Notes: generated by a model not told the origin, from the letters alone. Counted from the stretch's first letter, positions 36,122-43,636 are shown. The stretch is 64,000 nucleotides of DNA from Vibrio crassostreae (GCF_024347415.1 NZ_AP025476.1:1736001-1800000); one strand, 5' to 3'. Translations and numbers: made by a program.

Positions 36122-37845
36122 TGGGTTCTGAAGGTCAAGAAGCGCTGCAAGAAGCTCGTATTGAACTGCAAAAACTAAAAGCCCGTGAGCGAAAACTGGC
36201 TGAAGAGAACAGAGTGATCTTATCAACCATCTCTGCGATCAGTAAGGCGAGTAACATATCTGAGATATTCTCTAGCTTGGAGTTTGTCCTCAAAAAATAC
36301 ATTAGGTTTGATGATTTTATCGTGGTATCAAGGGTAGGGAACGAAGGCAGTTTCAAAACCCTGCTAACCAATAACAAAGTCTTCGAACAAATGAATTGGA
36401 GCGATTGTGGCAAGCTATCGCGAGTCATCAATGGTGAATGCGCCATCCTTTTCGAACCCAAGTCTCTTGGGGAATTCAACTCTCTGCATCCCATTGTTCT
36501 CGACCAAATCAACTCCGTTCTAATTACGGGTATAGATAGCGGACTAACACAATCCGTCATCATCTTTATCCACTCTAATACCAAGCACTTTAGTATTGAA
36601 ACCAAGGCCACATTAAACCGTTTCCGACCGTTGATAGAACGTGCTGTTTTCGATATTGAGAATAAAGAAAAGCTTGAGGCAACCGTTCGAGAACGTACAG
36701 CAGAGCTTGTCACAGCAAGAAAAGACGCCGAAAGAGCTAATAAGGCAAAGTCTGAATTCCTCGCAATGATGAGTCATGAATTAAGAACACCGCTAAACGC
36801 CATTATTGGCTTAATAGACACCCTCAAATCCACATCATTGAACGAAGAACAACAGTCTATACTACTCAACATGAGCACATCATCTGAGCTCCTATTGGCA
36901 ATTATCAGTGATGTGTTGGATTTTTCTAAGATTGAATCTGGATGCTTCTCGTTAGCGCCTCAATGGAGCAACGTAAGCGACACTGTAACTTTTGTGTTGT
37001 CTGAACAAAAGAAGACAGCAGACGATAAAGGTTTGTCGCTAACCGTAACCAGCGATATCCCTGAGGGTGAACTTCATTATCTCGACCCAAGTCGTTTGGC
37101 ACAAATCCTATTTAATCTAATTGGCAACGCCATTAAGTTCACTGAACGTGGGCATGTCCATGTTTCTATCAAGTACCAGCAGAGTTCATTCTATATAACA
37201 GTAGAAGACACAGGGATTGGTATCAGCTCACAACAACTTTCGTCGCTGTTCAGTCCATTTGTGCAAGCTGATAGCACAATCACACGCAGATTTGGCGGCA
37301 CAGGTTTAGGCTTGGCAATCACCAAAAGACTGGTTGAGCTGATGCAAGGGCGTATATCGGTAGAGAGTGAACCAGGAAAAGGTTCTAAATTCGAAGTACA
37401 ACTGCCAGTACTAACCAGAGTCACGAACAATCTGGCCAACATTGAAGATAATGATTGTCCACGAGATTTAAGAAGCCGTTATTCAGTGTTAGTTGTCGAA
37501 GACAACCCAACCAATCAAATGGTGATCAAATTAATCCTAACGCGACAAGGCCACGAAGTTTTCATCGCCAGCAATGGTGAGGAAGCGATTGGCTTTGTGG
37601 AAAGAGCCAACGACTCGATAGACATTATTTTAATGGATGTGTCGATGCCGGTAATGGATGGATTAACCACAACCAAATACATGAGAGACGCGAACATCAA
37701 AACGCCAATTGTCGCGCTAACAGCACACACATCAGTTGAAGACAAATGTTCGTGCTTAGATGTTGGTATGAATGATTTCGTGACCAAGCCAGTAAGAACC
37801 AAAGAGATCACTGAAGCAATTGATCGATTGATGCTTGAAGTCTAA
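36121..37845 (+). CDS. Hybrid histidine kinase, NosP partner (NahK/VpsV-like)
   Basis: 574-aa soluble hybrid kinase without membrane helices. Order: N-terminal coiled coil (about residues 5-30), a GAF-like sensory region (about 40-190), HisKA with SHELRTPLN and phospho-acceptor His219, HATPase with NLIGNAIKFTE and GGTGLGLAI, then a receiver domain with phospho-acceptor Asp506 (ILMDVSMPVMDG) and Lys in VTKPVR. Being soluble and coupled to nosP, it should be controlled by protein contact with the FIST sensor. In V. cholerae the equivalent kinase feeds biofilm control. A KOPS-like octamer lies inside the gene at 36332. Confidence 0.88.
   Translation: MGSEGQEALQEARIELQKLKARERKLAEENRVILSTISAISKASNISEIFSSLEFVLKKYIRFDDFIVVSRVGNEGSFKTLLTNNKVFEQMNWSDCGKLSRVINGECAILFEPKSLGEFNSLHPIVLDQINSVLITGIDSGLTQSVIIFIHSNTKHFSIETKATLNRFRPLIERAVFDIENKEKLEATVRERTAELVTARKDAERANKAKSEFLAMMSHELRTPLNAIIGLIDTLKSTSLNEEQQSILLNMSTSSELLLAIISDVLDFSKIESGCFSLAPQWSNVSDTVTFVLSEQKKTADDKGLSLTVTSDIPEGELHYLDPSRLAQILFNLIGNAIKFTERGHVHVSIKYQQSSFYITVEDTGIGISSQQLSSLFSPFVQADSTITRRFGGTGLGLAITKRLVELMQGRISVESEPGKGSKFEVQLPVLTRVTNNLANIEDNDCPRDLRSRYSVLVVEDNPTNQMVIKLILTRQGHEVFIASNGEEAIGFVERANDSIDIILMDVSMPVMDGLTTTKYMRDANIKTPIVALTAHTSVEDKCSCLDVGMNDFVTKPVRTKEITEAIDRLMLEV
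36332..36339 (+). promoter_or_regulatory. KOPS-like FtsK-orienting octamer
   Basis: GGGTAGGG matches GGGNAGGG on the plus strand, 1.7 kb left of dif, pointing toward dif as KOPS should. One octamer alone is weak evidence; the orientation is consistent. Confidence 0.4.
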
Positions 37846-37890
37846 TAAACGTATTCTTAATCGAAGATTAGGAAATATGTTTATTAGGTA
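37844..37890 (+). terminator. Possible terminator after the hybrid kinase
   Basis: Imperfect inverted repeat AATAAAC...TTAATC / GATTA...GTTTATT immediately after the stop codon, followed by AGGTATTTTATGG. AT-rich and moderate in strength. Confidence 0.5.
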
Positions 37891-37993
37891 TTTTATGGTA
37901 AATAGCCTTACTGTTAAATAGAACGCCGATTTGGTAGATAAATAAGAGGCAGGGCATCATATGAAGATACCTGCCTTATAAACACCAAATCCA

Positions 37994-38021
37994 ATTTAAC
38001 ATAATATACATAATACGCACT
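37994..38021 (-). other. dif: Chromosome dimer-resolution site dif (left end of the array)
   Basis: 28-bp site read on the plus strand as arm ATTTAACATAA, centre TATACA, arm TAATACGCACT. Reverse-complemented it matches Vibrio chromosome 1 dif as I remember it at all but two positions. The XerD-side arm and centre are chromosomal; the XerC-side arm is shared with every junction in the array. The intact site at the left border would still serve XerCD, as after CTX-type integration. Confidence 0.85.
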
Positions 38022-38253
38022 AAGACGTAAGTTCTTTCTGGGGGCTATCTAGCTGCTCTTGGGCTTTAATCTGCGGATAAACTTTCATGTAACCTAACAT
38101 AGCTTGTAGAGTTTCTATCTCATCATGCATGTGGTCATAAAGATTAACTGACATTTCAGATGGACATGCTCCAGATTGCAAGAACATTGATAGATGGGCA
38201 ATGTTATTTAATTTATCTTCTGCATCGCATAACGTGTATTCTTTAGCGGTCAT
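38020..38253 (-). CDS. Element gene 4: small helical protein, family shared with the mini-element (copy 1)
   Basis: 77-aa soluble, probably all-helical protein with no recognised domain. Core pattern YTLCDAEDKLNNIAHLSMFL and DEIETLQAMLGYMKVYP. A diverged paralogue with the same core (YSLSDF...SMFLKSGA...LLDEIESLQGLLMYAQVF) is encoded at the same place in the 1200-bp element at 48226. ATG at 38253 is chosen over TTG at 38259 because GGAG lies six bases before the ATG. The TAG stop at 38020-38022 spans the end of the att arm, so the gene reaches exactly to the integration site. Confidence 0.75.
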   Translation of the reverse strand: MTAKEYTLCDAEDKLNNIAHLSMFLQSGACPSEMSVNLYDHMHDEIETLQAMLGYMKVYPQIKAQEQLDSPQKELTS

Positions 38254-38282
38254 AATCAACTCCGTTTCAGTTGGTTGTGTTC

Positions 38283-38316
38283 AAAGCCCGTAGCTGTGTC
38301 ACCAGTTACGGGCTTT
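38283..38316. other. Stem-loop between element genes 3 and 4 (copy 1)
   Basis: Stem AAAGCCCGTA / TACGGGCTTT with a 14-base loop; a T-rich tract follows on the plus strand only. It is repeated at 41654-41687 and 45025-45058. A different perfect hairpin occupies the same position in the mini-element. Confidence 0.6.
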
Positions 38317-38320
38317 ATTT

Positions 38321-38674
38321 TTAGTGTTTAGTAGAATCGGTTCTAAATGGATTTGAAGATGGTAAAGACATACGGCCTTTAAAATCATCTGGTGCTATAA
38401 CAATAACCTGGTTCCCCAAATCAAAAGCCACAACAATGATTGCTCTGTTCTTCAATTCAAGAAATTCTATGGTGCATAAAGCCTCTGAATATAAATTAAA
38501 ATTCATAGCTTGATCAGGTAAACCAGTCCAAATCTTGTTCAATATGGCATCAGTCTCTTTGTATTGAAGAAGAAAATCATCTTGCTCTGGGTTGTGAATG
38601 AGCCAACCATGAAATTTGGCACTCTCAGGTAAGCCTGCAACTTTCTTTAGTTCTTCAGGTTTAATTATGCTCAA
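38321..38674 (-). CDS. Element gene 3: 117-aa protein of unknown function (copy 1)
   Basis: 117-aa soluble protein without recognisable motif, membrane helix or signal peptide. It begins with a TTG codon seven bases after GAGG, only two bases after the gpV stop, so it is translated with the replication genes. The core (about residues 15-100) alternates charged and hydrophobic segments, for example FLELKNRAIIVVAFDLGNQVIVI, suggesting a small mixed alpha/beta fold. In Ff phages this place holds coat genes VII and IX; this protein is not one of them. Confidence 0.7.
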   Translation of the reverse strand: MSIIKPEELKKVAGLPESAKFHGWLIHNPEQDDFLLQYKETDAILNKIWTGLPDQAMNFNLYSEALCTIEFLELKNRAIIVVAFDLGNQVIVIAPDDFKGRMSLPSSNPFRTDSTKH

Positions 38675-38676
38675 AG

Positions 38677-38952
38677 TTAAGCCTCAATCGGAGTAATTAA
38701 TTGACCAAAGCGCTTTAATTCTAGCGCTCCAAAATTGTTAATAGCATAGCTAGAACTATGAAGCGTATATAACCCAGCTGCGTATGGTGTTTGATCCTTT
38801 TCCATTGAAATTTTAATGAGTGAAGGAAATTTACCAACTAGATAAGCATAGGCATCTTGCTCATAAAAAGTACGTGATGGTTTATCATCTTTTGCTCTTG
38901 ATGTGCGCTGTTCTACACGTTCATCTTCTTTGAAAATCTCAATTTTAATCAT
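38677..38952 (-). CDS. Ff-type single-stranded DNA-binding protein gpV homologue (copy 1)
   Basis: 91-aa protein clearly related to M13/f1 gene V protein (87 aa). Shared features include the start MIKIEI, the charged loop with KPSRTFYEQDAYAYL, KFPSLIKISM and especially the TPYAAGLYTLHSSSY segment followed by FGALELKRF, matching the order of the M13 protein. gpV coats viral plus strands and represses gpII translation. It starts 8 bases after gpII with AAGG upstream, as in Ff phages. Confidence 0.9.
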   Translation of the reverse strand: MIKIEIFKEDERVEQRTSRAKDDKPSRTFYEQDAYAYLVGKFPSLIKISMEKDQTPYAAGLYTLHSSSYAINNFGALELKRFGQLITPIEA

Positions 38953-38960
38953 GTTTAGCC

Positions 38961-39356
38961 TTATGCTGTTCTTAGTTGAGTAACACTGGTATCTAACTCT
39001 AAAAGCTGTCTAGTCATAGGACCAAAATCAGGTTCGACATACCAATCAGGAACTTGTTTTGAAAAATCTATGCTGATGATTTCGCATAAAGGAACAACTT
39101 TATTCATGCCATTACCAGACAGGTTTTGAAGTTGAGCCTTAGTAAATCCAGCATCGAGTAACATATTCAGGTTGTTATAAAAACTCCTACGAGCACTAAA
39201 AGAACGCTGAACCTCTTTAAAGCCTTCATTGATTAAGCGGCGGTAAAATGAAAATGCCCTATCCGCTTTAGCGAAACTAACTTTTCCTGTTGGGGTGAAC
39301 TTCTTGTAAAATTCTCTGAGCTGTCCCTGTACTCTCTCATCATCATAAATATTCAT
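38961..39356 (-). CDS. Probable gpX: internal in-frame start inside gpII (copy 1)
   Basis: In Ff phages, gene X starts at an internal Met of gpII in the sequence MNIYDD and makes the C-terminal part alone, which limits replication. The same MNIYDD occurs here at Met304, with AAAGGT six bases upstream as a ribosome site, giving a 131-aa product (111 aa in M13). The same start recurs at 42727 and 46098 in the other copies. Expression is inferred from conservation. Confidence 0.5.
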   Translation of the reverse strand: MNIYDDERVQGQLREFYKKFTPTGKVSFAKADRAFSFYRRLINEGFKEVQRSFSARRSFYNNLNMLLDAGFTKAQLQNLSGNGMNKVVPLCEIISIDFSKQVPDWYVEPDFGPMTRQLLELDTSVTQLRTA

Positions 39357-40265
39357 AGCTTGACCTTTGAATGTGTTGTCTATCAGCTTTCCATATGTTT
39401 CTTTCCAGAGTTCTTCGATTAACTCTTTGCCTGTTTCTTCTTTTAGCTGATGTTGATATTTAATTAAGTCGTGGATATTTGTAGGTATGTCTAATTGCTG
39501 TAATTTTCGTTTCTTAATTTCGGATTCAAAGCGAACTAAATACTTTGAATAGTGAAGTATTCTAGGGTCAGACATGGCGTCAAATACGAATTGAGCGTGT
39601 TTATCACCTTTCTGTGCTTTATCCGAATATTCATTGTACTGCTTGATAAACTCATGATATTTAGAATAAATTTTACCTCCCCAATAGGACGAGTTGGTAT
39701 TGTGCTTACAAGTTGTTTCATAATCGTATCGAGAAGAGCGAACCTGACCATGAGAGACATTTCTAAAGTGGTTAATAGCTTGTTTACATTGCTGTTCAGT
39801 TTCAACTTGAGCGGAAAAAGTACAGTCAAGTTGCAATACTTGAGCAAGATCCCAATCAACCATCAAAGCGAGTTCAGGATTCGATAAAGTAAGAGAAGAA
39901 TAAAATTCCGAGTAAGCCAGCAAAATGCAATTAGAACCGAAAACGTTATGACCCTGAATAATTTTGGCCGGACTAGCTTTCAACTCGATATGAGGGGGAA
40001 TGTTTACTGAACCATTATGAAACTTGAGAGCAATACCCGTATAACTCGATGGTACTTGCTGAAATGGGATAAATTCACTAAATACACTATTGATGTTGCC
40101 AAACTCGTCTCTCTCAATTGCACCAGAACCAATAAATCCAGTATCAGCAGCAACTTTAGCCACATTCAACTCTTGATAATATGCAGAACTACCCGAAGCA
40201 CGACATTCCAGATGAAAACAATATTCAGATTTAAATGGAACCATTAATCGGAGCAAATCGAGCAT
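38961..40265 (-). CDS. Ff-type replication nickase gpII homologue (copy 1)
   Basis: 434-aa protein of the phage replication gene II/X family (Phage_CRI), close in order and motifs to M13 gpII (410 aa). Shared segments are YTGIALKFHNGS, ELKASPAKIIQGHNVFG, HFRNVSHGQ, LVRFE, MNIYDD, TPTGKVSFAKADRAFSFYRRL, NEG and VPDWYVEP. Tyr200 (GGKIYSKYHEF) aligns with the Tyr197 nucleophile of f1 gpII as I recall it. It would nick the origin hairpin at 40817 and start rolling-circle replication leftward. V. cholerae TLC satellite phage uses a related protein (Cri). Confidence 0.92.
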   Translation of the reverse strand: MLDLLRLMVPFKSEYCFHLECRASGSSAYYQELNVAKVAADTGFIGSGAIERDEFGNINSVFSEFIPFQQVPSSYTGIALKFHNGSVNIPPHIELKASPAKIIQGHNVFGSNCILLAYSEFYSSLTLSNPELALMVDWDLAQVLQLDCTFSAQVETEQQCKQAINHFRNVSHGQVRSSRYDYETTCKHNTNSSYWGGKIYSKYHEFIKQYNEYSDKAQKGDKHAQFVFDAMSDPRILHYSKYLVRFESEIKKRKLQQLDIPTNIHDLIKYQHQLKEETGKELIEELWKETYGKLIDNTFKGQAMNIYDDERVQGQLREFYKKFTPTGKVSFAKADRAFSFYRRLINEGFKEVQRSFSARRSFYNNLNMLLDAGFTKAQLQNLSGNGMNKVVPLCEIISIDFSKQVPDWYVEPDFGPMTRQLLELDTSVTQLRTA

Positions 40266-40386
40266 ATTAAAAAGCCTGTCAAGTACGTTTTTTTATAACT
40301 TAACCTCTACCATTCATAACTTCAAGAGCTGCATACAAAAAAGTGGTGTTACAATAATAAATAAACGTACCTAAAGGGGTCTTTTC

Positions 40387-40797
40387 ATGCTTAAAGATGT
40401 AATTAAACAAGCGAGAATGAACAAAGGATTCACGCAAGAACAAATAGCTGAAAGAGTAAAAGTTGCCAAACAAACATATCTAAAATGGGAAAATGGTGAA
40501 ACAGAACCTAAAGCAACACAGATAAGACTATTGGCCGAAAATCTAGATGTAACAGCCGACGAAATATGTAATGGAGAATTAGATACCAAGTATAGTCTTG
40601 AGACCTTCATCTATGAGATGGCAAGTGCAACAAGGTATAGAGACTTAGAAACATTAATTACTTGGAAGCATGTTAGTGATCATAAAAAGTTCATCAGTGA
40701 TCTTAAAGTTGATTGCGAAGGCGATCCATATGTGGCAGATGAAATTAACAAAACTAAAGATGATGCTTATTGGGCTGCACAAGCCGAAAGTAGGTAA
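40387..40797 (+). CDS. XRE-family phage repressor (copy 1)
   Basis: 136-aa DNA-binding protein with a HTH_3 domain at residues 1-60: IKQARMNKGFTQEQIAERVKVAKQTYLKWENGETEPKATQIRLLAENLDVTADEI. The C-terminal half is helical and unrecognised. It is divergent from gpII with a 121-base gap, the place taken by RstR in CTX/RS1 and TlcR in TLC satellites, so it probably represses gpII transcription and gives immunity. Good AAGGGG ribosome site at 40375. Confidence 0.88.
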   Translation: MLKDVIKQARMNKGFTQEQIAERVKVAKQTYLKWENGETEPKATQIRLLAENLDVTADEICNGELDTKYSLETFIYEMASATRYRDLETLITWKHVSDHKKFISDLKVDCEGDPYVADEINKTKDDAYWAAQAESR

Positions 40798-40816
40798 ATG
40801 TGCAAATATGGCACAA

Positions 40817-40843
40817 GGGTAGACTATTAAAGGAAGTCTACCC
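40817..40843 (-). other. Ff-like plus-strand origin nick hairpin (copy 1)
   Basis: Perfect 9-bp stem GGGTAGACT / AGTCTACCC. On the minus strand the loop and 3' arm read CTTTAATAGT, the same ten bases as at the f1/M13 gpII nick site (TTCTTTAATAGTGG, from memory). The nick would fall between TTT and AAT, at 40828/40829. It is on the same strand as gpII, as in Ff phages. Confidence 0.8.
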
Positions 40844-40884
40844 CAACTAACGTGATTTACATCACATGTGGATATTCGAAAAGG

Positions 40885-40930
40885 AAAGCCCCGACCCCGC
40901 GCTACGCTTGCCTCGGTGTTCGGTGGCTTT
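40885..40930 (-). other. GC-rich branched hairpin, candidate minus-strand origin or packaging signal (copy 1)
   Basis: AAAGCC / GGCTTT outer stem, then CCGA / TCGG and CCG / CGG inner pairs around GCGCTACGC. It lies about 40 bases upstream (viral sense) of the nick hairpin, where Ff phages keep the minus origin and packaging hairpin. It is almost identical in the mini-element although the surrounding bases differ. The 75-aa ORF across it (40866-41093) is judged spurious. Confidence 0.6.
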
Positions 40931-40935
40931 TTCTC

Positions 40936-41221
40936 CTTTTCTCCTTCTCACCGTCCTTGCTCAGTCTTCGCCGTCCTTGTTCGTCGTCAAACGTCGAGTA
41001 ACCGATAGAAACGAAAATTGGGAGTGCTCTGTACCAAAAAGCTATTCTGGCAAAATGAAAGGAAGGTTTTATGATCTTCTTTTGAGGGAGTAACGCTTCG
41101 CTGCTTTTCGGGCATTTGGGGAAGTTATGCCCAAGAACTGTATCGAGTGCCCTTATCCCTGCGGGGCTAAATTATGAATCAAAAATAAGATTTGATGAAT
41201 CAATTTTGGGTTTTGATTACT
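40936..41221. other. Non-coding part of the element between origin and att (copy 1)
   Basis: About 290 bases with a pyrimidine-rich stretch (TTCTCCTTTTCTCCTTCTC) and no convincing gene. Repeated identically in copies 2 and 3. Confidence 0.5.
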
Positions 41222-41392
41222 AATGCGCATTGTGCAAATTATGTTACGGGTTAACTTCTAACAACGATTTTCCTAACGGGCATCAAAAAGGCCAGACAAG
41301 CTGACCTCCTCATTGAGCATGTTACTCACCCACGTTCTTATTCAGTTAAGCAAGCAAACCACTCAACATAATTTAGACCCATAATACGCACT
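41222..41392. other. attP: Folded dif-like att region, junction of copies 1 and 2
   Basis: Two inverted dif-like sites. The first, 41222-41249, reads AATGCGCATTG, TGCAAA, TTATGTTACGG. The second, 41365-41392, reads AACATAATTTA, GACCCA, TAATACGCACT. As single strand they pair over the XerC arm (two mismatches and a wobble), TG, then an internal loop of 1 by 5 bases, then a perfect 10-bp AAATTATGTT stem. This is the architecture of the CTX-type hairpin attP. Confidence 0.75.
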
Positions 41393-41624
41393 AAGACGTA
41401 AGTTCTTTCTGGGGGCTATCTAGCTGCTCTTGGGCTTTAATCTGCGGATAAACTTTCATGTAACCTAACATAGCTTGTAGAGTTTCTATCTCATCATGCA
41501 TGTGGTCATAAAGATTAACTGACATTTCAGATGGACATGCTCCAGATTGCAAGAACATTGATAGATGGGCAATGTTATTTAATTTATCTTCTGCATCGCA
41601 TAACGTGTATTCTTTAGCGGTCAT
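41391..41624 (-). CDS. Element gene 4, 77-aa helical protein (copy 2)
   Basis: Identical to the gene at 38020. Here the stop codon spans the internal att junction rather than the chromosomal dif. Confidence 0.75.
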   Translation of the reverse strand: MTAKEYTLCDAEDKLNNIAHLSMFLQSGACPSEMSVNLYDHMHDEIETLQAMLGYMKVYPQIKAQEQLDSPQKELTS

Positions 41625-41653
41625 AATCAACTCCGTTTCAGTTGGTTGTGTTC

Positions 41654-41687
41654 AAAGCCCGTAGCTGTGTCACCAGTTACGGGCTTT
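41654..41687. other. Stem-loop between element genes 3 and 4 (copy 2)
   Basis: Same hairpin as 38283-38316. Confidence 0.6.
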
Positions 41688-41691
41688 ATTT

Positions 41692-42045
41692 TTAGTGTTT
41701 AGTAGAATCGGTTCTAAATGGATTTGAAGATGGTAAAGACATACGGCCTTTAAAATCATCTGGTGCTATAACAATAACCTGGTTCCCCAAATCAAAAGCC
41801 ACAACAATGATTGCTCTGTTCTTCAATTCAAGAAATTCTATGGTGCATAAAGCCTCTGAATATAAATTAAAATTCATAGCTTGATCAGGTAAACCAGTCC
41901 AAATCTTGTTCAATATGGCATCAGTCTCTTTGTATTGAAGAAGAAAATCATCTTGCTCTGGGTTGTGAATGAGCCAACCATGAAATTTGGCACTCTCAGG
42001 TAAGCCTGCAACTTTCTTTAGTTCTTCAGGTTTAATTATGCTCAA
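41692..42045 (-). CDS. Element gene 3, 117-aa unknown protein (copy 2)
   Basis: Identical to the gene at 38321; TTG start two bases after the gpV stop. Confidence 0.7.
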   Translation of the reverse strand: MSIIKPEELKKVAGLPESAKFHGWLIHNPEQDDFLLQYKETDAILNKIWTGLPDQAMNFNLYSEALCTIEFLELKNRAIIVVAFDLGNQVIVIAPDDFKGRMSLPSSNPFRTDSTKH

Positions 42046-42047
42046 AG

Positions 42048-42323
42048 TTAAGCCTCAATCGGAGTAATTAATTGACCAAAGCGCTTTAATTCTAGCGCTC
42101 CAAAATTGTTAATAGCATAGCTAGAACTATGAAGCGTATATAACCCAGCTGCGTATGGTGTTTGATCCTTTTCCATTGAAATTTTAATGAGTGAAGGAAA
42201 TTTACCAACTAGATAAGCATAGGCATCTTGCTCATAAAAAGTACGTGATGGTTTATCATCTTTTGCTCTTGATGTGCGCTGTTCTACACGTTCATCTTCT
42301 TTGAAAATCTCAATTTTAATCAT
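42048..42323 (-). CDS. gpV-like ssDNA-binding protein (copy 2)
   Basis: Identical to the gene at 38677. Confidence 0.9.
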   Translation of the reverse strand: MIKIEIFKEDERVEQRTSRAKDDKPSRTFYEQDAYAYLVGKFPSLIKISMEKDQTPYAAGLYTLHSSSYAINNFGALELKRFGQLITPIEA

Positions 42324-42331
42324 GTTTAGCC

Positions 42332-43636
42332 TTATGCTGTTCTTAGTTGAGTAACACTGGTATCTAACTCTAAAAGCTGTCTAGTCATAGGACCAAAATC
42401 AGGTTCGACATACCAATCAGGAACTTGTTTTGAAAAATCTATGCTGATGATTTCGCATAAAGGAACAACTTTATTCATGCCATTACCAGACAGGTTTTGA
42501 AGTTGAGCCTTAGTAAATCCAGCATCGAGTAACATATTCAGGTTGTTATAAAAACTCCTACGAGCACTAAAAGAACGCTGAACCTCTTTAAAGCCTTCAT
42601 TGATTAAGCGGCGGTAAAATGAAAATGCCCTATCCGCTTTAGCGAAACTAACTTTTCCTGTTGGGGTGAACTTCTTGTAAAATTCTCTGAGCTGTCCCTG
42701 TACTCTCTCATCATCATAAATATTCATAGCTTGACCTTTGAATGTGTTGTCTATCAGCTTTCCATATGTTTCTTTCCAGAGTTCTTCGATTAACTCTTTG
42801 CCTGTTTCTTCTTTTAGCTGATGTTGATATTTAATTAAGTCGTGGATATTTGTAGGTATGTCTAATTGCTGTAATTTTCGTTTCTTAATTTCGGATTCAA
42901 AGCGAACTAAATACTTTGAATAGTGAAGTATTCTAGGGTCAGACATGGCGTCAAATACGAATTGAGCGTGTTTATCACCTTTCTGTGCTTTATCCGAATA
43001 TTCATTGTACTGCTTGATAAACTCATGATATTTAGAATAAATTTTACCTCCCCAATAGGACGAGTTGGTATTGTGCTTACAAGTTGTTTCATAATCGTAT
43101 CGAGAAGAGCGAACCTGACCATGAGAGACATTTCTAAAGTGGTTAATAGCTTGTTTACATTGCTGTTCAGTTTCAACTTGAGCGGAAAAAGTACAGTCAA
43201 GTTGCAATACTTGAGCAAGATCCCAATCAACCATCAAAGCGAGTTCAGGATTCGATAAAGTAAGAGAAGAATAAAATTCCGAGTAAGCCAGCAAAATGCA
43301 ATTAGAACCGAAAACGTTATGACCCTGAATAATTTTGGCCGGACTAGCTTTCAACTCGATATGAGGGGGAATGTTTACTGAACCATTATGAAACTTGAGA
43401 GCAATACCCGTATAACTCGATGGTACTTGCTGAAATGGGATAAATTCACTAAATACACTATTGATGTTGCCAAACTCGTCTCTCTCAATTGCACCAGAAC
43501 CAATAAATCCAGTATCAGCAGCAACTTTAGCCACATTCAACTCTTGATAATATGCAGAACTACCCGAAGCACGACATTCCAGATGAAAACAATATTCAGA
43601 TTTAAATGGAACCATTAATCGGAGCAAATCGAGCAT
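42332..43636 (-). CDS. gpII-like replication nickase (copy 2)
   Basis: Identical to the gene at 38961, including Tyr200 and the internal gpX start at 42727. Confidence 0.92.
   Translation of the reverse strand: MLDLLRLMVPFKSEYCFHLECRASGSSAYYQELNVAKVAADTGFIGSGAIERDEFGNINSVFSEFIPFQQVPSSYTGIALKFHNGSVNIPPHIELKASPAKIIQGHNVFGSNCILLAYSEFYSSLTLSNPELALMVDWDLAQVLQLDCTFSAQVETEQQCKQAINHFRNVSHGQVRSSRYDYETTCKHNTNSSYWGGKIYSKYHEFIKQYNEYSDKAQKGDKHAQFVFDAMSDPRILHYSKYLVRFESEIKKRKLQQLDIPTNIHDLIKYQHQLKEETGKELIEELWKETYGKLIDNTFKGQAMNIYDDERVQGQLREFYKKFTPTGKVSFAKADRAFSFYRRLINEGFKEVQRSFSARRSFYNNLNMLLDAGFTKAQLQNLSGNGMNKVVPLCEIISIDFSKQVPDWYVEPDFGPMTRQLLELDTSVTQLRTA

Larger units (their letters stand above)
38011..41381 (-). 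mobile_element. Satellite inovirus-like element, tandem copy 1 (3371 bp)
   Basis: Unit runs from the shared arm TAATACGCACT at 38011 to the base before the next one at 41382. Contents leftward (viral sense = minus strand): att region, GC-rich hairpin, plus-strand origin hairpin, divergent XRE gene, gpII/gpX, gpV, 117-aa protein, 77-aa protein. No pVIII, pIII, pVI, Zot/pI or secretin gene is present, so virions would need a helper. AT content and codon use differ from the flanking chromosome. Confidence 0.88.

Noticed and set aside
39552..40247. Plus-strand ORFs of 76-111 codons opposite gpII
   Set aside because: Shadows of the gpII gene; composition and lack of start signals do not support them.
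40866..41093. 75-codon ORF across the GC-rich hairpin, repeated in copies 2 and 3 (44237, 47608)
   Set aside because: It runs through the structured origin region, has no convincing ribosome site, and the mini-element keeps the hairpin without the ORF. Judged spurious.
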